Source: Roseovarius litoreus
GTDB taxonomy: Bacteria > Pseudomonadota > Alphaproteobacteria > Rhodobacterales > Rhodobacteraceae
Length of the DNA stretch: 64,000 nt
NCBI RefSeq assembly: GCF_900142765.1
Contig: NZ_FRCB01000003.1
Span: 1-64,000, forward strand
Direction: 5' to 3'
Part shown: positions 15,904 through 24,617 of the stretch, one piece after another
How positions within the stretch are numbered: position 1 is the first letter of the stretch
Layout: each line of letters begins with the position of its first letter
Position numbers and translations under genes: made by a program
Notes under the pieces: model-generated
What the model saw: the letters and a program-made list of their open reading frames with translations, nothing else
Told to the model about the DNA's origin: nothing
Database searches by the model: none

Positions 15904-16891
15904 AGTCTGTCTGACAGGGATCACCAAGCGCTTTGGCAAGGACGTGGCTCTTGACGATGTCACGATGACCATACCCGATGGCTCGTTCGTTGTGCTGCTT
16001 GGTCCGACAGGAGCGGGCAAGACGACCACGTTGCGGATGGTATCGGGATTGGATGCGCCCGATCAGGGCCGGATCACCATCGGTGGGCATAATATGGTCG
16101 GATTGACGCCAGCGCAGCGCGATGTGGCCATGGTGTTTCAGCAATATTCGCTCTATCCGCATATGACGGTGCGGCAAAACCTTGAATTCCCTCTGAAATC
16201 TCCGATCCTGCGCACGCCGCAGGCCGATATCGACCGCAAGGTCGCCGAGATCGCCGAGATCCTGCAAATCTCGTCCAAGCTGGACAATAAGGCGACCGCG
16301 TTGTCGGGGGGCGAGATGCAGCGCGTGTCGATCGGACGGGCGCTTGTGCGCAATCCGTCGGTCTATCTGATGGATGAGCCGCTGAGTTCGCTGGATGCCA
16401 AGCTGCGCGCCGATCTTCGGCTGGAGCTGAAGTCCATTCAGGCGGATTCGGGCGCGACGCTGCTTTACGTGACGCACGATCAGATCGAGGCGATGACGAT
16501 GGCGACCCATGTCGGTGTTCTGGACAAGGGCCGGTTGGTGCAGTTCGGATCGCCCCGCGAGATCTATGAGAACCCGGTCAGCATCTATGCGGCCAGCCGT
16601 CTGGGCCAGCCGCGGATCAACGTCCTTCCGGCGGATATCTTTGGCGGGGCGCCCTCGGGGGCGGCCAGCATCGGGCTGCGCCCTGAACAGATCGTGCAGG
16701 GTGAGGGGGAGGAAAGTCTTGTCCAGAGAGTCGAGCATCTGGGCGATCAGACGCGTCTGCATCTGACCTGCAAGTCGCATGACATCATCACCGTCACCGA
16801 CGCGCATACCGAACTTAAACCGGGCGATATCGTCAGGATACGCCCGAGAAATCCATTCTATTTCGACGCAACCGGCGCGCGTCTGGCCTGA
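15896..16891 (+). CDS. ABC transporter ATPase, second of two
   Basis: A 331-residue CUT1 ATPase with Walker A GPTGAGKTT, Q-loop VFQQYSLYPHM, signature LSGGEMQRVSIGRA, Walker B YLMDEPLSSLD and switch VTHD. Its C-terminal regulatory domain is shorter than that of its partner. Start ATG 15896 is preceded by AGGAGG and lies inside the end of the first ATPase gene. Both genes are intact, arguing for two non-equivalent nucleotide-binding subunits. Confidence 0.93.
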   Translation: MAEVCLTGITKRFGKDVALDDVTMTIPDGSFVVLLGPTGAGKTTTLRMVSGLDAPDQGRITIGGHNMVGLTPAQRDVAMVFQQYSLYPHMTVRQNLEFPLKSPILRTPQADIDRKVAEIAEILQISSKLDNKATALSGGEMQRVSIGRALVRNPSVYLMDEPLSSLDAKLRADLRLELKSIQADSGATLLYVTHDQIEAMTMATHVGVLDKGRLVQFGSPREIYENPVSIYAASRLGQPRINVLPADIFGGAPSGAASIGLRPEQIVQGEGEESLVQRVEHLGDQTRLHLTCKSHDIITVTDAHTELKPGDIVRIRPRNPFYFDATGARLA

Positions 16892-16902
16892 GGGAGGGAA
16901 CC

Positions 16903-18525
16903 ATGGCCCAATTCATAAACAACAAAGATGCAATCGTCACCGAGGCGATCGACGGTGTGATCCAGGCGTCGGGCGGGCAGTTGGCCCGGCTGGACGGGTA
17001 TCCGCATATCCGTGTCGTAGTGCGCGCCGACTGGGACAAGTCGCGGGTTGCCCTGGTGTCTGGCGGTGGCTCGGGGCATGAGCCGGCCCATGCGGGTTTC
17101 GTGGGCGAGGGAATGCTGACTGCGGCAGTGTGCGGTGATGTCTTCGCCTCGCCTTCGGTCGATGCGGTGCTGGCGGGGATACTCGCGGTCACCGGGCCTG
17201 CAGGCTGTTTGCTGATCGTCAAGAACTACACCGGCGACCGGCTGAATTTCGGGCTGGCCGCCGAAAGGGCCAGGGCGTTCGGGTTGAAGGTGAACATGGT
17301 GATCGTGGATGACGACATCGCTTTGCCCGATCTGCCCCAGCCGCGCGGTGTGGCGGGCACGCTGTTCGTGCACAAGATCGCGGGTGCCATGGCCGAAAGT
17401 GGCGCCTCGCTCGAGGATGTGACGAAGGTGGCCGAGCATGTCGTGAAACACACGAAATCCATCGGTATGTCGCTTGATACCTGCACCGTTCCCGGCTCGC
17501 CCAAGGAAAATCGCATCGGCGAAGGCAAGGCTGAGCTGGGTCTGGGCATTCATGGCGAGGCAGGGGTTCAGCAGATCGACTATCACAATGCAGAGCAGGC
17601 CATCGCGGCGGTGACCGCCAAGCTGGCCGCGACGATGGAGAACAAGCCGCATGTCGTTTTGCTGAACAATCTTGGCGGAGCCTCTGTGCTGGAAATGGCG
17701 ATCCTGGCCAATGAATTGGTGAAATCGCCTATCGGCAAGAACCTCAAGCTTATGGTCGGGCCGGCGGCGCTTATGACATCGCTGGATATGCGCGGGTTTT
17801 CGGTGTCGGTCTATCCTCTGAGTGCCGAGGATCATGCGTGGTTGTCCGCGCCCTGCGCGCCCTCGGCCTGGCCGCGCTGCCAGACGATCCAGCCGGTCCG
17901 CGTGCTCGATCTGCCCGATGGGCTGCGGCCCATTCAGCCGATCCCCTCCGAGCACCGCGAAACGGCGGCCTTTCTGACCAAATGCTGTCAGATCCTCATA
18001 GAGGCGGAATCCGATCTGAACGCGCTTGATGCCAAGTCTGGCGATGGCGATACCGGGTCCACCCTTGCCGGTGCAGCGCGAGCGCTGATCGGGGCGCTGG
18101 ACCGGTTGCCGTTGGCGGATCACACACAGCTTTTCCGCGCGATCGGTCAGGAGTTGACGCAGACCATGGGTGGCTCGTCCGGTGTTCTGCTGGCGATCTT
18201 CTTCACCGCCGCCGGGGATGCAGCGTCAAGCGGCTTGTCGATGGTCGCGGCCCTGAAAGAGGGATTGGCGCGGATGCAGCGCATCGGTGGCGCGCAGTTG
18301 GGCGACCGCACGATGGTCGATGCGCTCAAGCCGGCGCTGGATGCATTGGAAGCCGAGGGTATTGCCCGGGCCGCGGTTGCGGCGCGGCGTGGCGCAGACC
18401 ACACGGCCACCATCGTCCGCGCCAAGGCAGGGCGCGCGTCCTATATCAATGCAGCCCAGCTTGAGGGCCATGTCGATCCAGGCGCAGAGGCGGTCGCGCG
18501 GTTGTTCGAGCAGCTCGCTCCGTGA
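16903..18525 (+). CDS. dihydroxyacetone kinase-type fusion (DhaK-DhaL)
   Basis: A 540-residue ATP-dependent kinase of the dihydroxyacetone kinase family. The DhaK part (about 1-330) holds VSGGGSGHEPAHAGF and the histidine that binds ketose carbonyls covalently (H217 in GIHGEAG). The DhaL part (about 350-540) holds the ADP-Mg motif KSGDGDTGST and QTMGGSSG. The single-chain, ATP-using form occurs here rather than the PTS-linked form. It lies 12 bases after the second ATPase, so the importer and kinase probably serve one pathway. Substrate may be dihydroxyacetone or a C4 ketose such as erythrulose (LerK/DerK-like); sequence alone does not decide. Confidence 0.9.
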   Translation: MAQFINNKDAIVTEAIDGVIQASGGQLARLDGYPHIRVVVRADWDKSRVALVSGGGSGHEPAHAGFVGEGMLTAAVCGDVFASPSVDAVLAGILAVTGPAGCLLIVKNYTGDRLNFGLAAERARAFGLKVNMVIVDDDIALPDLPQPRGVAGTLFVHKIAGAMAESGASLEDVTKVAEHVVKHTKSIGMSLDTCTVPGSPKENRIGEGKAELGLGIHGEAGVQQIDYHNAEQAIAAVTAKLAATMENKPHVVLLNNLGGASVLEMAILANELVKSPIGKNLKLMVGPAALMTSLDMRGFSVSVYPLSAEDHAWLSAPCAPSAWPRCQTIQPVRVLDLPDGLRPIQPIPSEHRETAAFLTKCCQILIEAESDLNALDAKSGDGDTGSTLAGAARALIGALDRLPLADHTQLFRAIGQELTQTMGGSSGVLLAIFFTAAGDAASSGLSMVAALKEGLARMQRIGGAQLGDRTMVDALKPALDALEAEGIARAAVAARRGADHTATIVRAKAGRASYINAAQLEGHVDPGAEAVARLFEQLAP

Positions 18526-18543
18526 CCCTGCGACAAATCCGGC

Positions 18544-19470
18544 TCAGGTGCTTGGGCGAAACGGGTTTGTCCAGGCACGGCGCCCGGCGGCATCCACCAC
18601 GGTGACCCGCATCCAGGGTGACGCGGCAAACCGCGCTCGTGACACCTGCGTGCGGGTCATCGAGGTGCCATGGGTGGCCGTCGCGGCCTGCCCATGGCCC
18701 TGCACGATCACAGCGACTGCGGCACTGCTTTCGACGATCACAGCGTCGTCGGTCAGGCTGACATTGCGGATCTCCGGCCCTTGCGAGGAATAGAAATCAC
18801 CCCGCTTCAGCGCCTCGAGCAGCAGAGCGGGCTGGTTCGCCTCGGCCTTGACCATGACCCAGCCACCAAAATGATCCGGTTCGGTGAAATGTGCGTCATC
18901 GGTGGCGATCAGCGTCAGATCCCTGCCATCAGAGAGCAGAAGGTCAAGGATATGCCCCCCGCCTTCACGGTCGCAGCCGACAGCGCAGCCGTGATTGTAG
19001 ATCTCCACGGCATGCGCGGCGTCGATGGAGCGAGCATCTTCGAGCGTCAGGCCGGACCAATGCGGGTGCGCGATCGTCACGAAAGCGCCCGCCTCGCGCG
19101 CACGGCGGGCCAGATCCGGACCTGTTTCCTGGTTGTCGACAGGCAGGAAGCCCGGTGCGTGAGGGGGCGTGAAATCATGCGGCAGCCCAACTGCGAGAAT
19201 ATGCCAAAGCTCGCCGTTCTGCATCGCGCCGGAATGCAGTTCGGCACCGGGGATCGTTGTGAATGCGTCATCGTGAAAGGCGCGTGTGTCGGCGACCGGA
19301 TAGCCATATTGACCAATGAAATGGTCTGTAAGCGAGATGAAGTCATAGCCTTCAGCCTTGTAGCGGCGGCAGACTTCGGCGGGCTCAAGGCAACCGTCCG
19401 ACAGCGTGGAATGGGTATGGAGGTTTCCACGAAAGAACTTCCCATCGGTGGTAAAGGCGGAGAGGACCAT
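18544..19470 (-). CDS. PHP-domain metal-dependent phosphoesterase
   Basis: A 308-residue PHP-superfamily protein. The metal site starts with GNLHTHSTLSDG (H18, H20) and SLTDH (D49, H50), continues with a glutamate in GAELHSG and histidine in AHPHWSG, and ends with ATDDAHF. No signal peptide is seen, so it is probably cytoplasmic. It converges on the DhaKL gene with 18 bp between stops. Start ATG 19470 was chosen because the longer frame adds about 98 residues lacking domain character. Family members hydrolyse phosphate esters or related bonds; the substrate here is unknown. Confidence 0.85.
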   Translation of the reverse strand: MVLSAFTTDGKFFRGNLHTHSTLSDGCLEPAEVCRRYKAEGYDFISLTDHFIGQYGYPVADTRAFHDDAFTTIPGAELHSGAMQNGELWHILAVGLPHDFTPPHAPGFLPVDNQETGPDLARRAREAGAFVTIAHPHWSGLTLEDARSIDAAHAVEIYNHGCAVGCDREGGGHILDLLLSDGRDLTLIATDDAHFTEPDHFGGWVMVKAEANQPALLLEALKRGDFYSSQGPEIRNVSLTDDAVIVESSAAVAVIVQGHGQAATATHGTSMTRTQVSRARFAASPWMRVTVVDAAGRRAWTNPFRPST

Positions 19471-19566
19471 GATGTATTCCTTGGTCTGTTTTGTTGAATG
19501 CGATCTATCCGGCGTGCGCAAAAAAATTGTGACAATTCCGTCATGAAGACTGAATAAGACTGGCGC

Positions 19567-20115
19567 ATGATGGTTGAAAGAATACAGGCCCTTTTGCAGG
19601 CCGGCGACTGGGTCGGGGCTGCCGCAATGCTGGCACCGTTGGTCGAAGGACCACGGTCGCATCCGTCGCTGATCTATAACTATGGCAAGGTCCTGATCGA
19701 ACTGGGCCGCTTCCCCGAAGCGATCTTGCAACTCAAGCGCGTGACCGAAGTTGCGCCGGGACATGATGCAGCGTGGTTCGAACTGGGCCGCGCGGCACTT
19801 GGTGTCGAGGATTTCGAGACCGCCTTCACAGCGTTTTCACGGGCTTTGACGCTTGTCCCGAACGATGCAGATGCGCGGCGCAACCTGGGGCGTGTGGCCT
19901 TGCGGCTTGGCCGTTATGACATTGCGCGGCGCGCTTGGCGGGCCTTTCCCGGTGATCCCGAGGCGGCACTGGCGCTGTACAGGGTTGCCGCCGAGACCGG
20001 CGATCCCGAGGCCGAGGCGATGCGGGTGGCATTGCTGGAAACGCATCCAGACAGGGCTGCTGTCCTCAAGACATTGGTGCGCGTTTCAAAGGGTTCATTT
20101 CCGATGAACCTGTAG
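19567..20115 (+). CDS. tetratricopeptide-repeat protein
   Basis: A 182-residue soluble protein made of about four TPR-like helical pairs (for example HPSLIYNYGKVLIELGRFPE and the following AAWFELGRAALGVEDFETA). It has no signal peptide, membrane helix or catalytic motif, so it is probably a protein-interaction module. It is divergent from the PHP gene. The start could be either of two adjacent ATGs; no strong Shine-Dalgarno is visible. Confidence 0.75.
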   Translation: MMVERIQALLQAGDWVGAAAMLAPLVEGPRSHPSLIYNYGKVLIELGRFPEAILQLKRVTEVAPGHDAAWFELGRAALGVEDFETAFTAFSRALTLVPNDADARRNLGRVALRLGRYDIARRAWRAFPGDPEAALALYRVAAETGDPEAEAMRVALLETHPDRAAVLKTLVRVSKGSFPMNL

Positions 20116-20123
20116 TGGAGTGG

Positions 20124-20462
20124 TCAGTTCAGGACATAGCCGTTGGCTGTTTCGCCAGCGGCACGCAGAAACATCAGGCGACACGCCTCGCGCTGCGTCT
20201 GGCTGCTGAACCCGACCTGCTGTGCCTTGGAACATTTGATCAGGAAGGCAGAAGGCAGGGCAAACTCGGCCCGGCACCATGTTTCATCAAGCCCGCTTGG
20301 GTAATCTGTCAGCATCCAACTCGTGCAGGTATCTCGACGGGTCTCATAATGGTCGGTGACCGTCATGGTGCCGGAATTAGGGTCCGCATGAGCGGACGGC
20401 GCCAGAAGTGTCAGGATCAGAAATGAGACGATGCGAATGAGACTGCTCCGATGTTGCTTCAC
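20124..20462 (-). CDS. small secreted cysteine-containing protein, unknown function
   Basis: About 112 residues with a signal peptide (basic start, hydrophobic IRIVSFLILTLLA, cleavage near SAHA-D). Four cysteines in the mature part could form two disulfides. I do not recognise the family. GTG 20462 gives a standard signal peptide; GTG 20480 would add six residues. It lies 36 bp downstream of the gene at 20499-21191 on the same strand and might be a distal operon member. Confidence 0.6.
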   Translation of the reverse strand: MKQHRSSLIRIVSFLILTLLAPSAHADPNSGTMTVTDHYETRRDTCTSWMLTDYPSGLDETWCRAEFALPSAFLIKCSKAQQVGFSSQTQREACRLMFLRAAGETANGYVLN

Positions 20463-20498
20463 AAAAGTGTCACATATCACCGGATTGTCTGTAAAGAA

Positions 20499-21191
20499 TT
20501 AATGCCTGAACCGTTTGCGGTACACTCCCCGGTCGCTGGAAAGTGCTTCTTGTGTGGTGCGGTTGCGGGCGATCTGAGCAGGGCTCATCTGGCCGATTTC
20601 GAGTGCGGGCCCATTGCGCGGCACGGGGATGACCTGTGCTATGGGCGTGCCGCGTGACACGACGCCGGAAAAATTGGCATCCGTCCAGATCGCGGGAAAG
20701 TGCACGTAGCCATCTTTGAACAAGTCGCAATCCACCAGCCCGGTGAGCGTACGAAACGGCAGATCCTCGCGATTGAACGGATGGGTGAAGAGCAGCGACC
20801 AGCCCTCGGGCGCTTCGAGTGTCCAGAAGTTCAGAAACTTGATCACGGCATTGGATGCGGCTCTGAACGGGGCGCCTGTGGTCTGTTCAGGCACATGCAG
20901 CCCGACAGGCGCGCGCGAGATGCGGGCATCGTCGAGGATCGGGGGATCCCAGTCCCATGACAGCTGATTTTCGGTGATGGTCAGGTCCGTCACCAGCGGC
21001 ATGATGATACCGGTAGACATGGCGTCGATCATCGGCGGGCAGTGTTTGAAGGTGCGCACCGCTTCACCACCGAGCGATGGTGCGGTGACTTCGCTTGGCA
21101 TGGCGCGAAACCAGTTGGGCAGCGCGCGCGCAGCAGGCATCGGTTCAGGCAACAGCCCTGCAAGTGCTGGGTGACAGCGCGCCCGGATCAC
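20499..21191 (-). CDS. conserved protein of unknown function coupled to an ABC operon
   Basis: A 230-residue protein rich in aromatics and prolines, with no signal peptide or membrane helix. Its segments (LPNWFRAMP, FKHCPPMIDAMSTGIIMPL, HPFNREDLPF, GTPIAQVIP) remind me of an uncharacterised family also found in marine phages; this is recall, not a search. The start GTG 21191 overlaps the permease stop (GTGA), so it is translated with the PotFGHI-type transporter. That coupling suggests a role linked to the imported compound; nothing more can be supported. Confidence 0.72.
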   Translation of the reverse strand: MIRARCHPALAGLLPEPMPAARALPNWFRAMPSEVTAPSLGGEAVRTFKHCPPMIDAMSTGIIMPLVTDLTITENQLSWDWDPPILDDARISRAPVGLHVPEQTTGAPFRAASNAVIKFLNFWTLEAPEGWSLLFTHPFNREDLPFRTLTGLVDCDLFKDGYVHFPAIWTDANFSGVVSRGTPIAQVIPVPRNGPALEIGQMSPAQIARNRTTQEALSSDRGVYRKRFRH

Positions 21192-22018
21192 TTGATCGCC
21201 TCACGGCGTGACAGCCAGGTGTGAAGTGTGGCGGCAATAACGGTTAAGGCGATGATGATTGTCCCAACCGCATTGATGACGGGCGGATGACCATTGGGAT
21301 TGCGGGCCATGGCGCCGATCTCGGTGGCGAAAGTGCAGGCACCGCCCTTGGCGAACATCGTTGTGTTGTAGTTCTCCATCGACGCCATGAAGGCGATTAC
21401 ACCGGCGGAAATCAAGGCCGGCGCGAGATAAGGCAGTGTTAGCCTGCGAAAGACGCGGAATGGCGTGGCCCCCAGATCAAGCGCGGCTTCTTCCAGCTCG
21501 ACCGGCTGGCGCTGCAAGCGTGCCATAAGAACCAGCATGGGATAACCTGCGACGAAAGTCGTCTGGGCCATGATGATCGTGAAAAGCCCCGCATTCACCC
21601 CAAGGCGGCTCCAGAACACAAGCGCCGACAAGCCAAGCACGATCCCTGGCGCCAGCATCGGTGACAAGAGCACCCACCACAGCATTCCGTTGGCTCTGCT
21701 GCGCCAGCGCGTCAGCAGAACCGCTCCGGCCAGTCCCAGCAAAAGCGACAACGGCACCACAAACGCTGCCACTACGAGCGAATTCCCGAAACAGCCTATG
21801 AACCTGTCGCGATCCAGCGAGCGCAGCACCTCGTCGGCGCGGAGCGCGTCTTGTGGCATCCAGAAGAAGGCATACCATTTGCCGGTCAGCCCCTTCCAGT
21901 CGGTGACTGTGGGTGGGGAGGCATCATTGAAGGAGGAGACCACCATCAACAGAAGGGGGGCGAACATGAAGGCAAGAAACGCCCATGTATAAGTGGTTAA
22001 AATCCGTTGAGATGTCAT
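21188..22018 (-). CDS. ABC transporter permease (PotI/PotC-like)
   Basis: A 276-residue permease with six helices and the EAA loop EEAALDLGATPFRVFRRLTLP, typical of the spermidine/putrescine branch. ATG 22018 is chosen because it overlaps the upstream permease stop by 4 nt; the longer frame runs into that gene. It is the fourth gene of the leftward operon and pairs with the next permease. Confidence 0.9.
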   Translation of the reverse strand: MTSQRILTTYTWAFLAFMFAPLLLMVVSSFNDASPPTVTDWKGLTGKWYAFFWMPQDALRADEVLRSLDRDRFIGCFGNSLVVAAFVVPLSLLLGLAGAVLLTRWRSRANGMLWWVLLSPMLAPGIVLGLSALVFWSRLGVNAGLFTIIMAQTTFVAGYPMLVLMARLQRQPVELEEAALDLGATPFRVFRRLTLPYLAPALISAGVIAFMASMENYNTTMFAKGGACTFATEIGAMARNPNGHPPVINAVGTIIIALTVIAATLHTWLSRREAIK

Positions 22019-23433
22019 TGAACTCTCGCGAAATCCTTGAGCCTCGTACGCATGGCCCACATGAACAGAGCCACAATCAGAAAGCAGACGATTGTATAAG
22101 TGAAGGAGTAGGCCGCGCCGACGTTCGAGTTCTCGGATTCGAAGAACTTGTTGTAGATCGTCTGGCTGAACCACTCAGATTGCAGGCCGCGACTGATGAT
22201 CCTGGGAACCGAGAAGGCGCCAGCCGCCAGCATGAAGGTAGCGATGCAGCCGACCGCGATGCCGGGTTTGGCATGGGGGATGATGATACGGGCATGGACC
22301 CTGAGGGCATTCGCACCAAGATCGCGAGCCGCTTCGATCTGATTGCGGTCGAGAGTGGACATGACATTATAGATCGGAAACACCATGAACAGCACGTAGG
22401 TGTAGACGATCACGATGAAGATCGTACCCGGCATCCTTTTGAACTGTACCGGCTCTGAGATCAGACCCGCCCATTGCATGACACCGTTCAGAATGCCTTG
22501 GTTGTCGATGATCGTGGTCCAGGCATAGACCCGCATCAACTCGACGATCGCATAGGGGATGACCAGCCCCAGAAACAGCCAGACCGCGCGTTCGGGCGTT
22601 GTTGCAAGAGCCACTTTGTAAGCGATCGGGTAACATAGCACCAAGGCCAGCGCCGTAGCGGCCATTGCGTAGACGAGTGTTCGGGATAGCGTGACAAGGC
22701 CGATGCGCTCATAGGTCTGGCCATCACGATCAAAACGCAATCCGGTCAGTCGCAGCATCATATCGGACAGCTTGGCGTTTTCCTGCGCCCTCTGCTCGGC
22801 TGAGAGGGGAACGGCGCGAGCCGCCAGAAGGGCGTCGAAATTGCTTGTGGTGTAGGGAAAAGCGTTCGCTTCCAGTTGCTGGATGTCTACGGCCAGCTCT
22901 TTGGCCAAAGCTGCGATCTCTTGTGCGGCGGCCATCTGATCGGTGATCGGCGCGGTATCCGTCACGGCCAGTAGCGGCAGATCATAAAGCTCGTTCAGCC
23001 AAACCGGCGGTTCATCGGCGCCGCGCACCATGCGAAGACGGGTCGTCGCTCGGTCACACTGAAGGATATAGGGCCGCACCGGGGCATCCGCGCCAGTCGC
23101 TTGGTTGGTCATCACCGATGCGGAAGGTACTGCCATGCCCGACATCGACGGCACTGCCATCCCTGACATGGATGGAACTGCCATTCCGCCTTGATCGGCA
23201 GTATCGGCCGCATCCTGAGCCGCCAGATGGGTTTCAAGAACAGACACGCATGTCTGTGCATCGCGCTCAAGCTGGAATGCGATAGAGCTGTCCAGCTGCC
23301 GCTTGGGGGCGGTGACCGCGCGTTCCAACATCGTCAGCTGGGGCAGTATGATAAGCAGGAGTGACCAAGCCACCACCGCAGCGAAGAAAAGCGCGACCAG
23401 ACCGCGCCCGTATCCGCGCAACAGCCCGCTCAT
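22015..23433 (-). CDS. ABC transporter permease (PotH/PotB-like) with large periplasmic insertion
   Basis: A 472-residue permease, much longer than the usual 280-320. One helix (about 12-32) is followed by roughly 200 mostly hydrophilic residues before the remaining helices start near 245. The insertion contains an 8-residue motif (GMAVPSMS) repeated nearly three times at residues 83-105. The EAA loop EAARDLGANALRVHARIIIP is intact, so the core looks functional. ATGA and GTGA overlaps couple it to both neighbours. The insertion may form a periplasmic domain contacting the binding protein. Confidence 0.88.
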   Translation of the reverse strand: MSGLLRGYGRGLVALFFAAVVAWSLLLIILPQLTMLERAVTAPKRQLDSSIAFQLERDAQTCVSVLETHLAAQDAADTADQGGMAVPSMSGMAVPSMSGMAVPSASVMTNQATGADAPVRPYILQCDRATTRLRMVRGADEPPVWLNELYDLPLLAVTDTAPITDQMAAAQEIAALAKELAVDIQQLEANAFPYTTSNFDALLAARAVPLSAEQRAQENAKLSDMMLRLTGLRFDRDGQTYERIGLVTLSRTLVYAMAATALALVLCYPIAYKVALATTPERAVWLFLGLVIPYAIVELMRVYAWTTIIDNQGILNGVMQWAGLISEPVQFKRMPGTIFIVIVYTYVLFMVFPIYNVMSTLDRNQIEAARDLGANALRVHARIIIPHAKPGIAVGCIATFMLAAGAFSVPRIISRGLQSEWFSQTIYNKFFESENSNVGAAYSFTYTIVCFLIVALFMWAMRTRLKDFARVQ

Positions 23434-24617
23434 TGGGCCGCAGTCTCGATGCCGGTGTTTGCGACGGGGCCATCCGGCAGCACCACGGCGGCGTCGGGTG
23501 CAAAGCTGACCTGAAGACTGCTGTCGGTGGTCACGGGTGATGGGCCGCTGTTGGTCTGGTGGATGATGATCCGCGCGCCATTATCTGTGCGGGTCTCGAA
23601 CGTCAGGAACGCACCTTCGAGGCTACGGCGTTCAAGCATGACCGAGAACCGGTTTGCGCCTGAATCCTCGCCAAACTCCACTTGTTGGGGACGCACGAAA
23701 AGGATCGCCTGATCGCCCTGCGTCAAGGCGCCCGTATGCCGTCCGCGCAAAAGACCATGAGGCGTGTCGATGCTGGCCATCCTGTCGTCCAGCGCCACGA
23801 CACGCCCGTAGAACGCGTTCACCTCGCCCACGAAAGAGGCCACAAAGGCCGAACGGGGATCGGAGTAGATTTCATCGGCGGTTCCGACCTGTTCGACCAC
23901 GCCGTCATTCATTACGGCGACGCGATCGGACATGGTCAGCGCCTCGCCCTGATCGTGGGTGATGTATATAAAAGTCACGCCGGTTTTCTGCTGGATCGCC
24001 CGCAACTCCGCGCGCATGTGCTGACGAAGCTTGAGATCGAGCGCGGACAGCGGTTCGTCCAGCAAGAGAACTGCAGGTTCCACTGCAAGGGCACGAGCAA
24101 TTGCCACGCGCTGACGCTGGCCCCCCGACAACTCGCCCGGCATCTTGTCAGCCTGATCGGGCAGTGCGACCAGTTCCAAAAGGTCATGCGCACGCGCACG
24201 CCGTTCTTTGCGGGGTATGCCGCGCGCCTCGAGCGCGAAGGCCACGTTTTCCCAAACAGGCATCAGCGGAAAAAGGGCTAGGTTCTGGAAAATCAGGGCA
24301 GTTGGACGACCGTTCGGGCCGATGCCGCGCTGATCTTCTCCACCGATCAGCACCCGGCCCGCAGAGGGTTCGACAAAGCCCGACACAGCCCGCAGGATTG
24401 TTGTCTTGCCACAACCCGATGGACCGAGGATCGAGAAGAACTCACCTGCCCCGATTGTCAAATCGGTTGGCTTTACGGCTGTAAATCCGTTTGGGTAGGT
24501 GATCGACACGCCTTGGAGGCAAACGTCTTTACCGTGCATTACGATTTTCTGTCCCGATAAGTTGCGAACGGCCCCCATGATCAGGGGCCGTCCTTGGTTT
24601 GACGTAGAACAGGTCAC
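23430..24617 (-). CDS. ABC transporter ATPase (PotG/PotA-like)
   Basis: A 395-residue ATPase of the spermidine/putrescine family. Walker A is GPSGCGKTT, the Q-loop is IFQNLALFPLM, the signature is LSGGQRQRVAIARA, Walker B is VLLLDEPLSALD and the switch is ITHD. A TOBE domain follows (about 290-380). Start GTG 24617 overlaps the binding-protein stop as GTGA; an internal ATG would place the start about 13 residues in. Confidence 0.92.
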   Translation of the reverse strand: MTCSTSNQGRPLIMGAVRNLSGQKIVMHGKDVCLQGVSITYPNGFTAVKPTDLTIGAGEFFSILGPSGCGKTTILRAVSGFVEPSAGRVLIGGEDQRGIGPNGRPTALIFQNLALFPLMPVWENVAFALEARGIPRKERRARAHDLLELVALPDQADKMPGELSGGQRQRVAIARALAVEPAVLLLDEPLSALDLKLRQHMRAELRAIQQKTGVTFIYITHDQGEALTMSDRVAVMNDGVVEQVGTADEIYSDPRSAFVASFVGEVNAFYGRVVALDDRMASIDTPHGLLRGRHTGALTQGDQAILFVRPQQVEFGEDSGANRFSVMLERRSLEGAFLTFETRTDNGARIIIHQTNSGPSPVTTDSSLQVSFAPDAAVVLPDGPVANTGIETAAQ

